Shown: positions 1 through 12,300, counted from the first letter of the stretch. The stretch: 64,000 bases of DNA from Isoetes taiwanensis (GCA_021234155.1 JAJEKV010000073.1:3136001-3200000), one strand, 5' to 3'. Notes: a model not told the origin generated them from the letters alone. Numbers and translations are program-made.

Positions 1-985
1 CCCTAAGATTCCTTTAGATTCTTAAGGATTCTTTTGAGATTTCCCTAGATTATCCTAAGATTCCTCTAGATTCTCCAAGATTTTATGGATATTTTTCTAG
101 ATTCCCTTAGATTCTCTGCAGATTCCCCTATAGAACACACCTAGAGTCAAAGATTTTTCTAGATCCCCTTGGATTCCCCCTAGATTCCCTAAGATTCCAC
201 AAAGATCCCCAGATTCTTAAGGTTTTTACAAAGATTCCCCTAGATTTTCAAAGATTATCCAAAGATTCCCTTAGTTTCCCCAAGATTCTATGTAGATTCT
301 TCTATATTCCCTTGGATTCTATGAAGATTCCACTAGATTCTCTAAGATTCCATCAAGATTATGCTAATATTCATATAGATTCCTTAAAATTCTCTTTATA
401 TTTCCTCGATTTCCAAAGGTTATCAAAAGATTCCTTTAGATTCCTTTAGGTTCCTGAAGATTCTCTTGAGATTTCCCTTAGATTCTTCTAAACTCCCTAA
501 GATTCCATGTAGATTCTTCTAGATTCTCTTAGATTCTCTGAAGATTCCCTCATAGAACACATCTATTGTCAAAGATTCCCCTAAAACCCTTGGATTTTCT
601 CTCGATTCCCTAAGATTCCACTAAGATCCCCCTAGATTCTTAAGGTTCTATATAAAGATTCCCCTAGATTTTTAAATATTATTTGAAGATTCGTTTAGAT
701 TCCCTAAGATTCTATGTAGATTCTCCTAGATTCTCTTAAATTCTATAAAGATTCCCCTAGATTCTCAAATATTCCATCAAGATTTCCCTAAATTCTTAAG
801 CATTTTTTGAAGATTCTCTTAGATTGCCCTAGATTCTTTTGAGATTCCCATAGATTCCTTAAGATTCTCTTGAGATGCCCTCGATTCCCAAATATTATCC
901 CAAGATTCCTCTAAGTTTCCCAAGTTTCTACATAGGTTCTTTTAGATACCCTTAGGTTCTATGAAGATTCTCCTAGATTATTCGA
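1..985. repeat. Degenerate A/T-rich satellite with higher-order structure
   Basis: The block is built from a roughly 14-15-base unit resembling AGATTCCCCTAGATTCT, with many variants. A distinctive variant containing TAGAACACA followed by a CAAAGAT motif occurs at about 131 and again at about 553, with similar flanks. The short units are therefore organised in a higher-order period of about 422 bases, with a little over two periods visible. The array ends at about 985, where ordinary unique-looking sequence begins. It may continue to the left of the window. No coding potential. Confidence 0.85.
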
Positions 986-2037
986 GGTTGCACGAAATGA
1001 TGCCAAACCACTACTCATTGAAAAGCATTCGATGAGAGGAATCCAACGGCGTAGGTCCTACTTTGATCCGAGATCTCCATCGCAAGATAAAGTCGTTTGA
1101 AGGCAACACAAAAGAAGGAAGCTTCCATAAAAGCTTCATAATTAATGGGGTGTCACCTCATTACCTTTTCATTAAGGGTGACACCTCACCTCCTTTAATA
1201 TAAAAAACTCTAATTTAATAAAAAAATGGATGGTTAGGATTTCTCCTCCCCCCTTTGATCTAATGGTGGAGATTGGTTGCACCAAATCCACTTTGGAGGA
1301 AGCTTCCTCCCACCTTCCTAGTAAAAATCAAGGGCCATGATTTCGCCTCCCCTTTTTGATCCAATGGTCCAGGGATGTTTTGCATGCCCTCATGCATGGC
1401 CATGCATGCCCCATGCATGACCCATCCATAATCCAATGGCCCAGGTTTCGCCACACAACCAGTGCCCCAATCCGACGGCAAAGAAGCATGTAACATATTT
1501 TTAACACATTATATAAACCATGGGTGCATCGTTTCCCTGGGACACATAGAATAATTATATAAATATAATGATATGATATGATATAACATATATAATTCTT
1601 AGGGGCAAGATGCTTTTGGCATATTCTGGTTGATGCTTGCCACGTATTTCCGGGGGGGAAAAATAGGGAAACAAAAAAAAAGGCCAGAGAAAATGAAATC
1701 GAAAAAAAAAAAAAAAACACTTTGGGATCGCCGCCATCGCCATAGCCATCGCACCGCAACAACAGCGGGAATCATCGCGCATCTCCCTTCATCAAAATGG
1801 GATGGCCCTTCGATCAAAGCGGCATGGCGATTTGTGGGAAAAGTTCGGGGTGAAACTTGGCATTTGTGCACACATAATGAAGCTTTAGCTCGTGCTTGGG
1901 GTTTGTTGGGCTGCATGGGAAATCTTGCCCGGATCTTCAGATCCTGAGATGCTTCCATCGACGAGTTGGGGCAATTTAATCCATCTTCCATCTGCATAAC
2001 TTAGGTTTGGTCTACTCTGTCGCCGCCGAAATAAGAA
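986..2037. other. Intergenic sequence upstream of COX5C
   Basis: No gene recognised. It holds an imperfect hairpin at about 1148-1190 (TGTCACC facing GGTGACA), a cluster of CATGCATG-type palindromes at 1383-1420, a GATAT-rich stretch at 1565-1592 and an A-run at 1695-1713. The last few hundred bases presumably contain the COX5C promoter and 5-prime UTR, but I cannot place a TATA box or transcription start with confidence. Open frames here are interrupted by low-complexity runs and show no recognisable domain. Confidence 0.5.
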
Positions 2038-2392
2038 ATGGGTGGAGCTGCAAGAGTCGCTCATGCGGCCTCAAAACCTGGAGCCCCAAGTGTTGTCTTT
2101 GAGATTCTTACGGGTCTCTCTCTTGGTGCCGTCGGTAAGTTTCTTCATTTCTCCTTTGCCCTTTTGTTAGGGTAATTTTCTTTTCGGTGGGCTTTCTTAG
2201 CTAGAACTTTTGGCGTGTCTTTGCATTTATTTACTACCCATTAGCGTGTTCATTTTCGATTGTGATGTCTTCTCTTCCTTTACAGGAGGCTCAATTTGGA
2301 AGATGTATCATATAAATGAAAAAGCATAAGGCAAAGCAGAAGTTCTATGCGGCTTTGAAGAAGGGGATATAACTGTTGAAGTGAAAAGCTAG
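2038..2392 (+). pseudogene. COX5C: Cytochrome c oxidase subunit 5C (COX5C), two exons, frameshifted
   Basis: COX5C is a small plant-specific subunit of mitochondrial complex IV with one membrane helix. Exon 1 is 2038-2134. A canonical GT-AG intron runs 2135-2285. Exon 2 runs from 2286 to TAG at 2390-2392. Exon 1 reads MGGAARVAHAASKPGAPSVV and continues FEILTGLSLGAVG. After the join it reads GSIWKMYHINEK, the conserved WKM-H-NE core at the end of the helix. One base too many near 2324 then gives an early stop at 2327. The +1 frame continues HKAKQKFYAALKK, and a missing base in the G-run at 2363-2366 restores the first frame, which ends GDITVEVKS. The total of about 67 residues matches the family (63-64). 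The shifts fall at an A-run and a G-run, so either a young pseudogene or sequencing indels in a working gene is possible. TAG is followed at once by GTAAGG, a possible 3-prime UTR splice donor. Confidence 0.88.
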
Positions 2393-4083
2393 GTAAGGAA
2401 TTTAGGTTTTTCAAGACATGTTTCATGTGGAGTTGATAGTAGAGCATTCTCTATTATAACAATCAGTGCGGTTGCTTCGGGATCGACATGGAGAATTGCT
2501 CGGATTATTTTTGTTTTTAAATAAAGGTGCGTCATGGGAGTGAATTTGCATCCGAGACCCCAACACTATAACTTAAAAGCCTTACATATGTAAGGATTCA
2601 AATTCATCTATCATTTGTGGATTACGATCGATGCTTCAAATCACGAGACATTGCTAAATTCTTATTATTTACATTGGGGAAAACATTAAAAGTGTTATAT
2701 GGGGATAATTGAAGGTTGCATTCTTTGGAAATCTTTGATTTGGACAATATTGATTCCTTATAAGTCCGGTGCATTCATTATTTAAAGATGTATGTCCGGG
2801 TCTTTGGGGAACGAAGATCTAATACACATTAGGTTGTCAATGTAGTTTGTTTGGTAAGGAAAGCAGAGGGTGATATATTGACAAAGAGGTTGCAATAGCA
2901 TCTCATTCTTAGGTATGTCTTTGTAGTTTTGGGTGAGTTGTCTTCATGCGTAATCTTTGCATCTCCGTAAATATGGGGACAATGGAGATTTTTAGATGAG
3001 CAATTTCACTTATCGATAAAGGTCTTCCTTGATAAAGTTACATCCGTGTGAGATTTTAGCAAAAATGTTTGGGATGGAAATCAACCCTAGCATTCATAAG
3101 CAGAAAGGAAGATGCCGTTTGTAACATAATTATGTTGTCCAGATGTTCAACTAGCTATCAAACAATATATAATCATACATCCAATTTTGAATTTTTATTT
3201 TTTCGATAGCTATTTTTTCTGGGTTAAATTCGCATCATTTAACACATTGGGCAACAAATTCTTCACAGTTTCTAGCAATTCTTACGCCGCGAGCAGTTAA
3301 TGTTTTCGCCTCTCGCTTTCGAAATTGCCATATCTGATCAATCCGACAACGCCGAATATAGACACTTTTCTATTGGGGATAGGTTTAAATCTTGATATTA
3401 TGCTTATACACCTCAAGGGAATGCTCTATGCATTGACAAATGTATATGCACAATTGAGGTATGTTGCAAGGTTAATTTAGAGCCACATTTCAAGCTTAGA
3501 CTATTTCTGATAATTTGGTTTGTGATTGTGTGGCCTGTCTATTTGGGCTATTTGTGCCATGTGTCAATCTTGGGGCGCCAAGTCCTTAACACAAGTCAAG
3601 CTCTAACCACAAGCCCTTACCACAAGTAAGGGCCTCCTCACAGTTTCTTTCGTTTCGCCTGTGTCCAATTCATACATGGTGGTTCATTTTTGGACGTGGT
3701 TATCCAAAATTTCCTATATCGTATATTTTTCTCTACAACAATGGTCTATGAAAATGAGCCACAAACTCAAGACCCAGGGCAACAAGGACCAATTTAGACA
3801 CATTTAGTTCAATTTTACAAGCCCACAACTTAGATCCTTTTTGACTTGATACAAAAATCTACTTTGCTGCGAGTTGGGCAAGAGAAATGTTCGCGGCGGC
3901 CTTGGCCGCCGCGATAAATTTCTTGTACATATAATGATATGGTTATGTTGTTATATGGTTATATGATTATATTTTATTGTTTATTGTTTTGTAGTGTTCA
4001 TGGTTATATGGTTATAATATTCCATCAGAATTGAGCCAAGCAAACCAAATGCAGAACATTGCTTCAGGCTCCAATGGAGGAAG
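2393..4083. other. Non-coding flank between COX5C and a transposon relic
   Basis: No gene recognised. The first part is probably COX5C 3-prime UTR or 3-prime UTR intron. The remainder is moderately A/T-rich unique-looking DNA with a run of TTATATGG-type repeats at about 3935-4020. No domain, tRNA or element terminus could be supported. Confidence 0.4.
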
Positions 4084-4575
4084 ATGGATTGCTTATTGTT
4101 GCACCCGTGCAACGGGACGGTCTTTGCAGAGGGCATCGTAACTGCATTGGATCCATCTGATAGTGTGAATGATCAAAGGCTGGGAGATGATCGTCTTGGT
4201 GTTGGCATTGGGAAGCTTCTTATCCAGGTTGATACAATCATATCCCAGGGGAGCTGCAGTGACTGCATTGTGTGCTCCGGGTTGCTTGAGTCTCAAACTC
4301 AGTTAAGATGGCCAATTAGACATATTACACATAAGAATAGTGAGAACCTAGAAGGCCCAACTGAAGTAGATACCTCGAGGCCCAGCCCAGGCAATGTGGA
4401 ACGTTTGGCATCCTTTGAGCATCCTTTGATTACGAGAAAGAGGCGCTATAGGCAACCAAGAGTGCCCAAAAGGGCTAGAAGTGACAGATATTTACAAAGG
4501 ATGGAAAGTATGGCACCAACCAAAGAAAACCTAGAAGCAAGAGTGTTGCACTCTAGATTGCACAGTTCAGAATAG
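4084..4575 (+). CDS. Hypothetical protein, probably part of a plant transposon relic
   Basis: Open frame of 163 residues. The first half contains GTVFAEGIVTALDPSDSVN and LGDDRLGVGIGKLLIQVD. This pattern of a small beta-rich domain recalls modules of the DUF8039 kind found in plant transposon-derived proteins, but I cannot assign it firmly. The second half is basic (RKRRYRQPRVPKRARS), like a nuclear-localisation stretch. It lies about 400 bases upstream of a transposase relic on the same strand and may be an exon of the same element. Start chosen at the first ATG of the open frame. Confidence 0.4.
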   Translation: MDCLLLHPCNGTVFAEGIVTALDPSDSVNDQRLGDDRLGVGIGKLLIQVDTIISQGSCSDCIVCSGLLESQTQLRWPIRHITHKNSENLEGPTEVDTSRPSPGNVERLASFEHPLITRKRRYRQPRVPKRARSDRYLQRMESMAPTKENLEARVLHSRLHSSE

Positions 4576-4649
4576 TGTGGATGACCTTGTGGGAATAAGG
4601 TCCCAATACATTGGACAACTTCAGAAAGACATGATTAATTTCATCTGCT

Positions 4650-5765
4650 ATGATGAAAATACATGAATATTACTTTATCAATTGAGGGGCCTGAAGGTAT
4701 GTATGAGAGCATTAAGATGGATTCTTGGCCTGAGCAAGACATAATTTTAAAGATACTGGGAGCAGGTCAGAAAAGAGCACAGATTGTTCCAGCATGGCAA
4801 TGCACTGACTTTGAAACCTAGAGCAAACACTTTGAAGGACATTGCAGTCTTCGAGAGCTTTATGAGATACACATCTCAATCTATGCCGCATAAGTCGAAG
4901 GTGAACGAGCACGGTGTACAAGTGCTCCAAAAGGTGTTGCCACAGCATTACTCTAGAAAGAGTGCCTTAAAGAGGTCAACTCCATTCTAGAAACTACTGG
5001 AGGTCGGCCTTTTTCTCAATCATCTTTCAGCAGGTTATGGAAAACTCACTTCTCAGATGTGTGTGTCTTGCAACACATGCCATTCTCAAAGTGCAACACT
5101 TGCATTCAATTAAAAGATACATTTGCATTAACTGCAATAGAGAAAGAAAGAATGGCAATCAGGGAGCAATTTGCAGATCACCAATCAGACCAAATATCAT
5201 GTAGACAACTGTATTGGCAGTGGAGTGCGGGGGAAAGCTGAGAGACGGGTTCTTACCAGAGTCTAGATGGGAGGGTTCTCATGGAGCAAGCACATCAAAG
5301 AAAGTTCACTTGGGTCCTAACAATGGCTCCAAATGGTTTGTGGGGAACAAGGTTTCAAAGCTGAAGTGGTTTGATCTTCCTGAGTGGGATTCTTTTGAGG
5401 ACATCAAGAAAGAATACTTTGTGCTAGTAAGGTCTGACGATGAGGATTGTCCAATTTGGCTAGGGGTGGCACTCTCTGATGTTACCACCACCATGCTTGA
5501 TGGAGAGGAGTTGCGTCCTGGATTCTAGATTCAATATTGGGAGCCCGTTGGAAGGCATAAGAGGGGCAACTTGAAGGATCAATATACCGACTATTGGGAG
5601 AAGAAGTGGAGGACAAATCATGATGATCCTCAAAGGAGGGAATTGGTGGAGTGTGTGGTATGGTCATATCCAACTTGTCACATTTCAAAGGACAAGACCC
5701 ACAAGATCCCCCAAAAGGAAGATGGACAAAGCCATGAGCAACCTCCATGCTATAGCACGGTATGA
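4650..5765 (+). pseudogene. DDE-type transposase relic, catalytic core missing
   Basis: Two conserved pieces of a plant DDE transposase type are visible in different frames. The first, about 4983-5240, reads RPFSQSSFSRLWKTHF, then FSKCNTCIQLKDTFALT and ISCRQLYWQW. These match the Cys-rich region that normally precedes the catalytic Asp residues. The second, 5214-5765, reads KVSKLKWFDLPEWDSFEDIK, CPIWLGVALSD and, after an in-frame TAG at 5526-5528, IQYWEPVGRHKRGNLKDQY and YTDYWEKKWRTNHDDP. These match the C-terminal module. The several hundred residues with the catalytic triad that should separate them are gone, and 4650-4980 is broken by stops. It cannot encode an active enzyme. I see no clear TIRs. 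Confidence 0.6.
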
Positions 5766-6008
5766 GGGTAGATAATATTGAGAAGCTTGAAAACTTTCTC
5801 AACTCGTGGTTTGTAATATTTATGAGGAAAACAAGTGACCCAGTTCTTGGTGTATGATGTGTAATTCTATACAAGCATTCAATTCAGTTTTATTTTATTT
5901 TATTTTTTTTAGTATGAGTTCCATTTTCAGCATGAGACCCAAATGTCAGGATTTGACCTACTTTAATTAAATGCGACTTTTTTATCTATATCTATATTAG
6001 TGGCTTCA

Positions 6009-6919
6009 TCATCTAGCTCTCTTCCCCTCTTCCTCATTGTGCAACAAAGGATTCATCTGTTCCTTATAATTAGACATCTTAATACTTGGCATGGACCATA
6101 TCCGGTTAGTAACTATCTCTGCTACCCAGTATCTAATCCTCTTTATTTTGTTCAAAGAGACACGAAATGAGGTGGTTGGAGATGACAAACCTTTGCATAA
6201 CCACTCAGAAAAACCGGTATGTATAACCCTTGCCACTCTGTCAAAATACCTCCACGATGTAGAGGCCGAGACATATGGCATGGTTGAAGAACAAGCTATC
6301 CTAGGCTTCCTTAAGGGAAAAAGGGGAAACTTTTCTTGCCTTGAGGAACCTCCAACATGCGTTGGATATTCTATTTTTCCAGAAGAGCCTCCTTCATGTG
6401 TGAGACTTCCATGATGTGTTAAGGCAACCTGTGTCACATTATTCTAGACTAGAGCTCCTAATCTCATTTGTTCTGAAAACTTCCAACATGTGTTGGAGAT
6501 GCCTTTGAAAGTACCAATTGTGCAGAAGAGCTTTCTAGAGTCACATGTCCAACACCGCCTCTAGTATCATGAGATATAGGGACAGAAGCTGGAACAACAA
6601 GCTGAGAAGAGGAGAGAGCTAGAACTGCCTCAGTTGAACTAGCTATATATGTGCCACTGGAAGAAATAGGAGCATGAGGCAATGCCAATGGATTGAGATG
6701 CAAAGAAGTCTGCTTCTCCTGCCCCTCAGATCCAACTGCTATTGATGATATCAAACTATTAAGAAAAGAAGGAGCATCTTCTCGAGCCAATTTGTGTGCA
6801 TCTCGAACACTAATCTTTGGAGAATCTAGAGCATATTCCCTTTCACCAGTGCCATGTACCCCATTACGATTACCAGAGAAGCGCTTGGAGGGATTACGAG
6901 TTGCTTTTGCTATCTCCAC
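6009..6919 (-). CDS. Hypothetical coding fragments of unknown origin
   Basis: Two open stretches on the minus strand (6919-6464, then 6437-6009) lie in different frames and could be parts of one gene broken by a frameshift or intron. The upstream part contains KATRNPSKRFSGNRNGVHG and a Ser/Ala-rich linker. The downstream part contains SWRYFDRVARVIHTGFSEWL and IKRIRYWVAEIVTNRIWSM. These look like genuine protein sequence, but I do not recognise the family. A transposon relic is as likely as a host gene. The T-rich run at 5883-5912 lies just beyond its end. Confidence 0.25.
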
Positions 6920-6939
6920 TAAAAGAGACCGAGATTTCA

Positions 6940-8690
6940 GAGCTCAATAGTCCTCCACAACAAATTACTTTCTAATAAAGAGCACTCCACGAGCTTTTCA
7001 AGGAGCTCAAATGTGATAAAATTGCCACCAAACGCAAGAATTATGGTGAAAAGAAGATTGCAGCCAAATCCTAACATTTCCAATAAAGGGCTGGAGCAAA
7101 AAGAACCGTTATGTGCCTGCTTCTGCCATGTTGGAGTCCTACCTAGCAAGGATAACAAATTCAATTTTAAGCAAAAACCTGAATGAATTCAAGAGCCTAA
7201 GACTTCTATCGCCTGCTTCAACTGCTTTGCTTCAGTTGGAGGACTTGATTGATGGAATCCTAAGCTCGAATAAAAACTCTGAAGTTTTTGAAAAATGCAA
7301 GAGATAAACAACAAAAGACTTCCAGCTGCAAAATAGATAAGATGCAGAGGATTTAGAGTGTCAGGGTCTACCTGCTCCAGCGATGGCCCTAGAGAAAGAC
7401 ATATCTGATGCTCGATTCAAAAATAGCTCAGAGGCATTTCAAATCTAGCATTCCAGAAGGGGCAGGGGAACGCAGAGTTCGCTCGACCATCCTTTCGGTT
7501 GCCATAGCCATGGAAAGACGCAATGAAAGCACGACAGCCAAACAAAATTCAAAAATTTAGAAAAAACGTATACGCCCAAAATACTCCCGCAAAGGGCAAA
7601 GGGAACGCCGCACGCGTCTGCACTGCGGCGTCCCTGGCACAAAGACCAAAGCCTTACCATTTTAAAAAAGAAGATAGTACAACGGCCTCGGGCCCAAAAT
7701 AGACATATGGTAGAGCCTTTGTAATGTTGGTTATCAACTCCTAGATCATATGCTTGATTTAAGAGAATCTTGCAATCCTGCTAAGTTAAGGCCGCGCTCC
7801 TCGGAGGTGGTTACTTGTCTGCCCTTGAACTCTTCTTTGACGGGGGCGTGGGTTTCTGCATGGGCTTCTACAGGGGCATGGGTCTGCTACCTGACGCTTG
7901 ACCTTGATCCTTGCCTTTGGCCAATGTTGTGCTAAGAAATAGTCCAGTGCCTGGTGGCATATGACTAACACATTGAAAAGCTTTGGAAGTGTGGAATGCA
8001 ATGGTAATGTCAGATAATGATTCATGATCATCATAAAAGTAGGATATTCCAGAAGTGTACGGTATTCATCCTTAGGAATTTGCAGAGCAACATGCACACA
8101 ATCTTGCTTCTCGTGGCAATTGTGCTTGTTCCCACCTACCTGTCTCAATTTGGAGATGATGGGATTCTATACGAATGACATAATAGCTACAAGTTTCATG
8201 TTGGACAAACAAACAAGCAAATAAGCATGTGGTCATGTTCCAAAGTGGAATTGATATATGCATGATAATGACTAGTTTTAATGTGATATTGGTCTGGAAA
8301 AAACAATCATCATGATACTACTGAAGAAGCCTAGACTCAGCACTTTCAAATACTATACATTGGTCCTGTCGCATAGACCATCGGGCAAATCATGCAAATA
8401 ATGCTCTTTCCAACCCCTCTCCAAACGTTGAGGAGATTCATCTATGTCAAATGCTAGAGAAGGATACCTTTCAACTTCTATGCCGTGCACTATGTGATGT
8501 TGCATGCAGAATGTTGGAGGGGCAAGAAACCTGTCTCTTTCAATAGCATATGGCATTGTAGCTTTCACCCCTAAGATATAGGAGATGAAATATTTTTGCA
8601 CCAATTCTAGGCTATTCCAGGTACTAACACTAATGGCAGGTCCTTACATCTTAGATTCATACAACTAAACAAAGTCCAGATTAAGTGAAC
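6940..8690. other. Anonymous sequence, no supported gene
   Basis: Only short, mutually overlapping open frames occur here. The minus-strand frame 8604-8353 contains plausible protein-like sequence (GVKATMPYAIERDRFLAPP) but no recognisable domain. I see no structural RNA and no transposon ends. Confidence 0.35.
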
Positions 8691-8699
8691 TTTTCGTGA

Positions 8700-9068
8700 T
8701 CATGAATATCTAATTGTTTTGCATTGCTCAAAATGTTCCTCCACTTGCAGTCACACACTTGGTGATGCACATTTTCCATAGTTTATTATTACAAAATTCA
8801 ACATCAATGTACTCATAAAGCTATCTACCATTGCAATCTCATGATTGTCATAGTACATGACTTCATTGGCACACTGGCAAGAATGATATACTAAGAGCTT
8901 TATCTTTTGAAGGTTAACAAAAAGTGTGCAGAGCATGTAAATGTTACTGCATATATTACTAGTTGTATGAGCTATAAGTGAGACATCATCAGCATATACA
9001 AGATGCTTAATGAGACAATGAACCAAATGCAGACCTCCATCATTGTGATTATCAAGGCATACCTCCAT
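8700..9068 (-). pseudogene. LINE reverse-transcriptase fragment
   Basis: The minus-strand reading contains LVYADDVSLIAHTTSN, the catalytic YADD box of a non-LTR reverse transcriptase with its usual downstream Ser/Ala context. It is followed by a degenerate continuation ending in KCASPSV. Neither the upstream palm motifs nor the thumb is recognisable, so it is a small relic. It could belong to the same LINE group as the elements at 14400-19075 and 48600-54075, but it is too short to tell. Confidence 0.6.
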
Positions 9069-10224
9069 TTAATCAATATACAAGCCAAATAGCATGGAAA
9101 AAAGATAATTGAACTGAATTGATTTGATTTTTTCGATGACCGTGAGACGATATTGGGGATGGGAGGCGGACAGTTTGGCGAAAGCGGCTAGGGCAGGCGG
9201 CCGCCTCCCTTTCTTGCTGCTCTAAACCACTGGATTATGGTGCAAACCAGCAGGGATCTGGGTGCTAGCAGGACTTGGATTTGTTCTGCCTTCTCAAGAA
9301 CAGTCATCGGATCTGCTGGTTTTGTGTGTAACCCTCCTTCTTTCAGGCGGCCATTATCAGTTGTTTCAGGTAATCCACTAACGTGGCATCTTCCTTTGGT
9401 AGCACATAAGTTCTTTGCTTGTATGCCCACTATGTCTGTTCTAGACACGCTGAAAGGGTATGCCCAACAGATTGGGATATTGGCCTATAAAGCAAAGGGG
9501 ATAGAAACTCCCGATTATGTAAAGTAGGATTTGGATATGCAGATCCCAGTGGGGAATATCATAAGCTGTTTTTTGGAACGAAACTTTTCAAGTCTGTTTA
9601 GCTTCTTTCCTTGCTAGCAGGAAGCATCAGTTATAGATGACTTATTCTTCATATTGATGCTGAGCAATCAGGTTTTTACTTGTAAATATCAAGGATGTAG
9701 AAGATAATCCCGACAATGCTGCATTGATTAGAGCGCATGATACACTCTGAGGTATGGGACTCTTTGGTATATCAAGTTCTCTAATTTGTGCATGCTAGGG
9801 ATTTAAAGTGTTTCAAGTACTGCTATGCTTGAACATTTTTTAAGTGGATACTAATATCCAATCATATGCTCAAGTACTGATATGCTTGCAGCACTTTAGA
9901 CCAGGTTCTGGTATGCTTGTGTCAATCTCAAGTACTACTAAGCTTGAGGGCAGCTGGGGACTGATATACTTCAGCCTGCATTCTGCTATCCTTTGCTTAC
10001 AGGTTTAAAACTGGTTGCAAAAAGTTTTTGAGAAAAGTATATGTTATCTGTTAATTGTACTTTCTCATCAGATGCTGATGTAAGAAAGCTTTTTGAGCGT
10101 ATTATGTATCAGGCCAATAGGGCTTCACTGTGCTCATCCTTCCTATCTGATCTTTAGAGATCAATATTGTAATATTTTCTATATTAATAGAAAACCACCT
10201 TGCCTTCAAAAAAAAAAAAATGAT
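9069..10224. other. Anonymous sequence ending in an A-run
   Basis: Contains an open frame at 9237-9527 (GNPLTWHLPLVAHKFFACMP and a C-terminal YKAKGIETPDYVK) that I cannot assign. It also holds an imperfect short repeat at 9815-9975, and ends with an AATAGAAAA context and a run of 13 A at about 10208-10220. The A-run suggests the 3-prime end of a retroposed sequence. No flanking duplication could be confirmed. Confidence 0.35.
9815..9975. repeat. Short interspersed repeat of a CAAGTACTG..ATGCTTG motif
   Basis: The motif CAAGTACTGCTATGCTTG occurs in variant forms at about 9818, 9871, 9902, 9930 and 9956, separated by 10-35 unrelated bases. Each copy is bounded by CAAG and its complement CTTG. 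Function unknown. Confidence 0.5.
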
Positions 10225-10745
10225 TTTTTCTATCTATGGAGATAAAAAAAGGCCTATGGGATCCAAACAAAGAACACAATAGACCTATTACTATCCAAGG
10301 TTAAAAAAACCCATCCCCGAAGGGGAGGGAAAAACCTTAGCAGTAATAGGCTTGCTGATAAATTGTATATTTTGTACTTTTTAAAGCAGTGACTGAGGGT
10401 ACAACTGAGTTTGCATGTCCATTACCTCCTGAAGGCATGATGCTAGGACCCCTGCTAAAGCCACCTCCAACATCATATGCAAACATTGATTAGGTGGAAC
10501 CAATCGAGCATAACGTGCCCTAATAGGCTAAAGGCTGGACAACTCTGAAGAGTGTAGCATTCATCTTCAATGACCCTAGTTGGCAGTGTTGGCAGAGCCT
10601 ATTTGTGCATTCTTCATGGGCTTATATGCCTATCTCAATTTTGAGGCGGTGCACTTCTATACAAATGGACGCAATTATCTACATTTCTTCACGGACAAAT
10701 GCACTAACAGGTACTGTTGTTAACCCTTGTCAAGCATGGGGTTAA
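10225..10745 (-). pseudogene. 3-prime end fragment of a LINE
   Basis: On the minus strand this matches the 3-prime end of the LINE at 14400-19075. It has the region encoding the ORF2 C-terminus (compare 14620-14920), a short 3-prime UTR with a hairpin of the form CCCCGAAGGGG, and a GGCCTATGGGATCC-type end. It is heavily decayed, and only nucleotide-level similarity is convincing. Confidence 0.6.
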
Positions 10746-11700
10746 CGAGGGCATTGTATTGTCTTCACCAGCTCCTAAACCTTAGCATCTCAAAGGTTAC
10801 TTACGAGTCCGACGACTGTGGTAGTCCAGGGTGCACCTCGTTTAGAATATGTAGCCCTCTTTCTTTTTAATTTAGACTTATCATCCTTAAGGACATCTTA
10901 ATGAGTAATCAGATTGATTATCCATAGTTGTTTATCGATAGAGACCAAATTAAAGCTATGGGACGGGTATACTGCTATAAAGTGAAGGCAAGAAGATAAA
11001 ATTGATGATGAATTGGTCTATACTTTTAGTATCCATGGAAAATAAATCAAACCTTTAGGCAAGTACCACGGAGGCCAACTAAAACCATTACTAGTAAAAT
11101 TACAAAACCCCCGCATGCAGATTTTTGAGAGCAAAATTTTATAGATATGAGTTCATTATCAAGCATTAAGAATGCAATGCAACAACTGTATTTCCAGCCA
11201 CTCTAGAATTTCATGATAAATGGCTAAAACACAAAAGTTTATTTAAAATATGTGATTAGATTATTCGCGTTTCATGCACTTGACAAATTGCACAAATTAT
11301 TCATAGAATGAGGCCATTAAAAGGAACACCAGCTGAAGTGACATCATATACATGGTCTAAATCAATCATCTTCAAGTAAGAAACTCACATGCAAATTATA
11401 GGTAAATAAGAACAACGATGTTGAGTATAGCATAGTTAATGACTAAAATCTCTTTTGACTACAAACTAGTGGCCACATTCACTATGTTAGATTTGACCCA
11501 ATGACGATAAACGTGATTTATCACATGAGATATGTGATAATTATAGGACCATATTTTATTGCATAAGAACCTTCGAGTTGTGTCATTCTGAAACAACTCA
11601 ACCTAGTAAAAAATTAAATTGGATTCCTAATATCAAGACGGTGTATATTTATAATAATGTGGCCTATGTTTTACTTCTCATACAAATTGATAGATGCATG
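10746..11700. other. Anonymous A/T-rich sequence
   Basis: No open frame with recognisable content, no RNA gene and no element ends seen. Confidence 0.4.
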
Positions 11701-11708
11701 TGTATCAT

Positions 11709-12300
11709 GGGTGTTAGTCCTGTGCCTCCTGGTACAGGACTATTCATGCATACGTCAGACCAGGTCAAGCTCAAAGATCCTCAGTCAACCACGGGTCAGA
11801 CATCCAAGCCTCCACAGAAGACTAAGCAGCAGGCCACGCAGTCAAAGCCTTTGGCTGTCAACAAGAGGCGCCGCTCAGACAAGTGACGGCCCGTCACCGC
11901 CCGCGTCAGCGTCAGCGTGATTCTAGGCACTTCAAGAGGCACCGCCAACATTCCTGCAAATCAGGCCTCCTTCCAGGAGTCGGCACCGAGATCAGTCAGA
12001 GTGTCTATATTGGGCCCAAGGCCATTGTACTATATATATGAGTAGAGTTAGCTCATAAGTTTTTTAGATAAGTTTTGAGTCTTGTCTCCTTTCAGTTTTC
12101 TCTCTATTGCGAGAGCTCATGTATTTTCATCATTGATATCAAGGAAGCTTATCATCCTTCTCTCATTTGTTCTGTTCTCTTCTTTTTCTTCTCTTTCAGC
12201 AAATCCCGCGTGACATAGTCCCCCGGACCCTCCTGTTAGATCCACGGGTCCTCACAGAGGGCTGTCTTCCAGGAGTTCCCGAACCCAGACCCCAAACAAT
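11709..12300 (+). mobile_element. LTR-like block, unassigned
   Basis: The block opens with TGTTAGTCCTGTGCC. It has a TATATATGAGTAG TATA-like box at about 12033, a pyrimidine-rich leader typical of plant LTR R/U5 sequence, and a CGTGACA that could be an LTR end at about 12214. I find no PBS, second LTR or target duplication, so a solo LTR is only a suggestion. The part after 12214 (CCCCCGGACCC and following) has no clear identity. A MITE is inserted at its right edge. Confidence 0.3.

Noticed and set aside
2320-2366. Programmed frameshifting in COX5C
   Set aside because: No slippery site or known precedent in this family; two opposite single-base changes in homopolymers are better explained by mutation or sequencing error.
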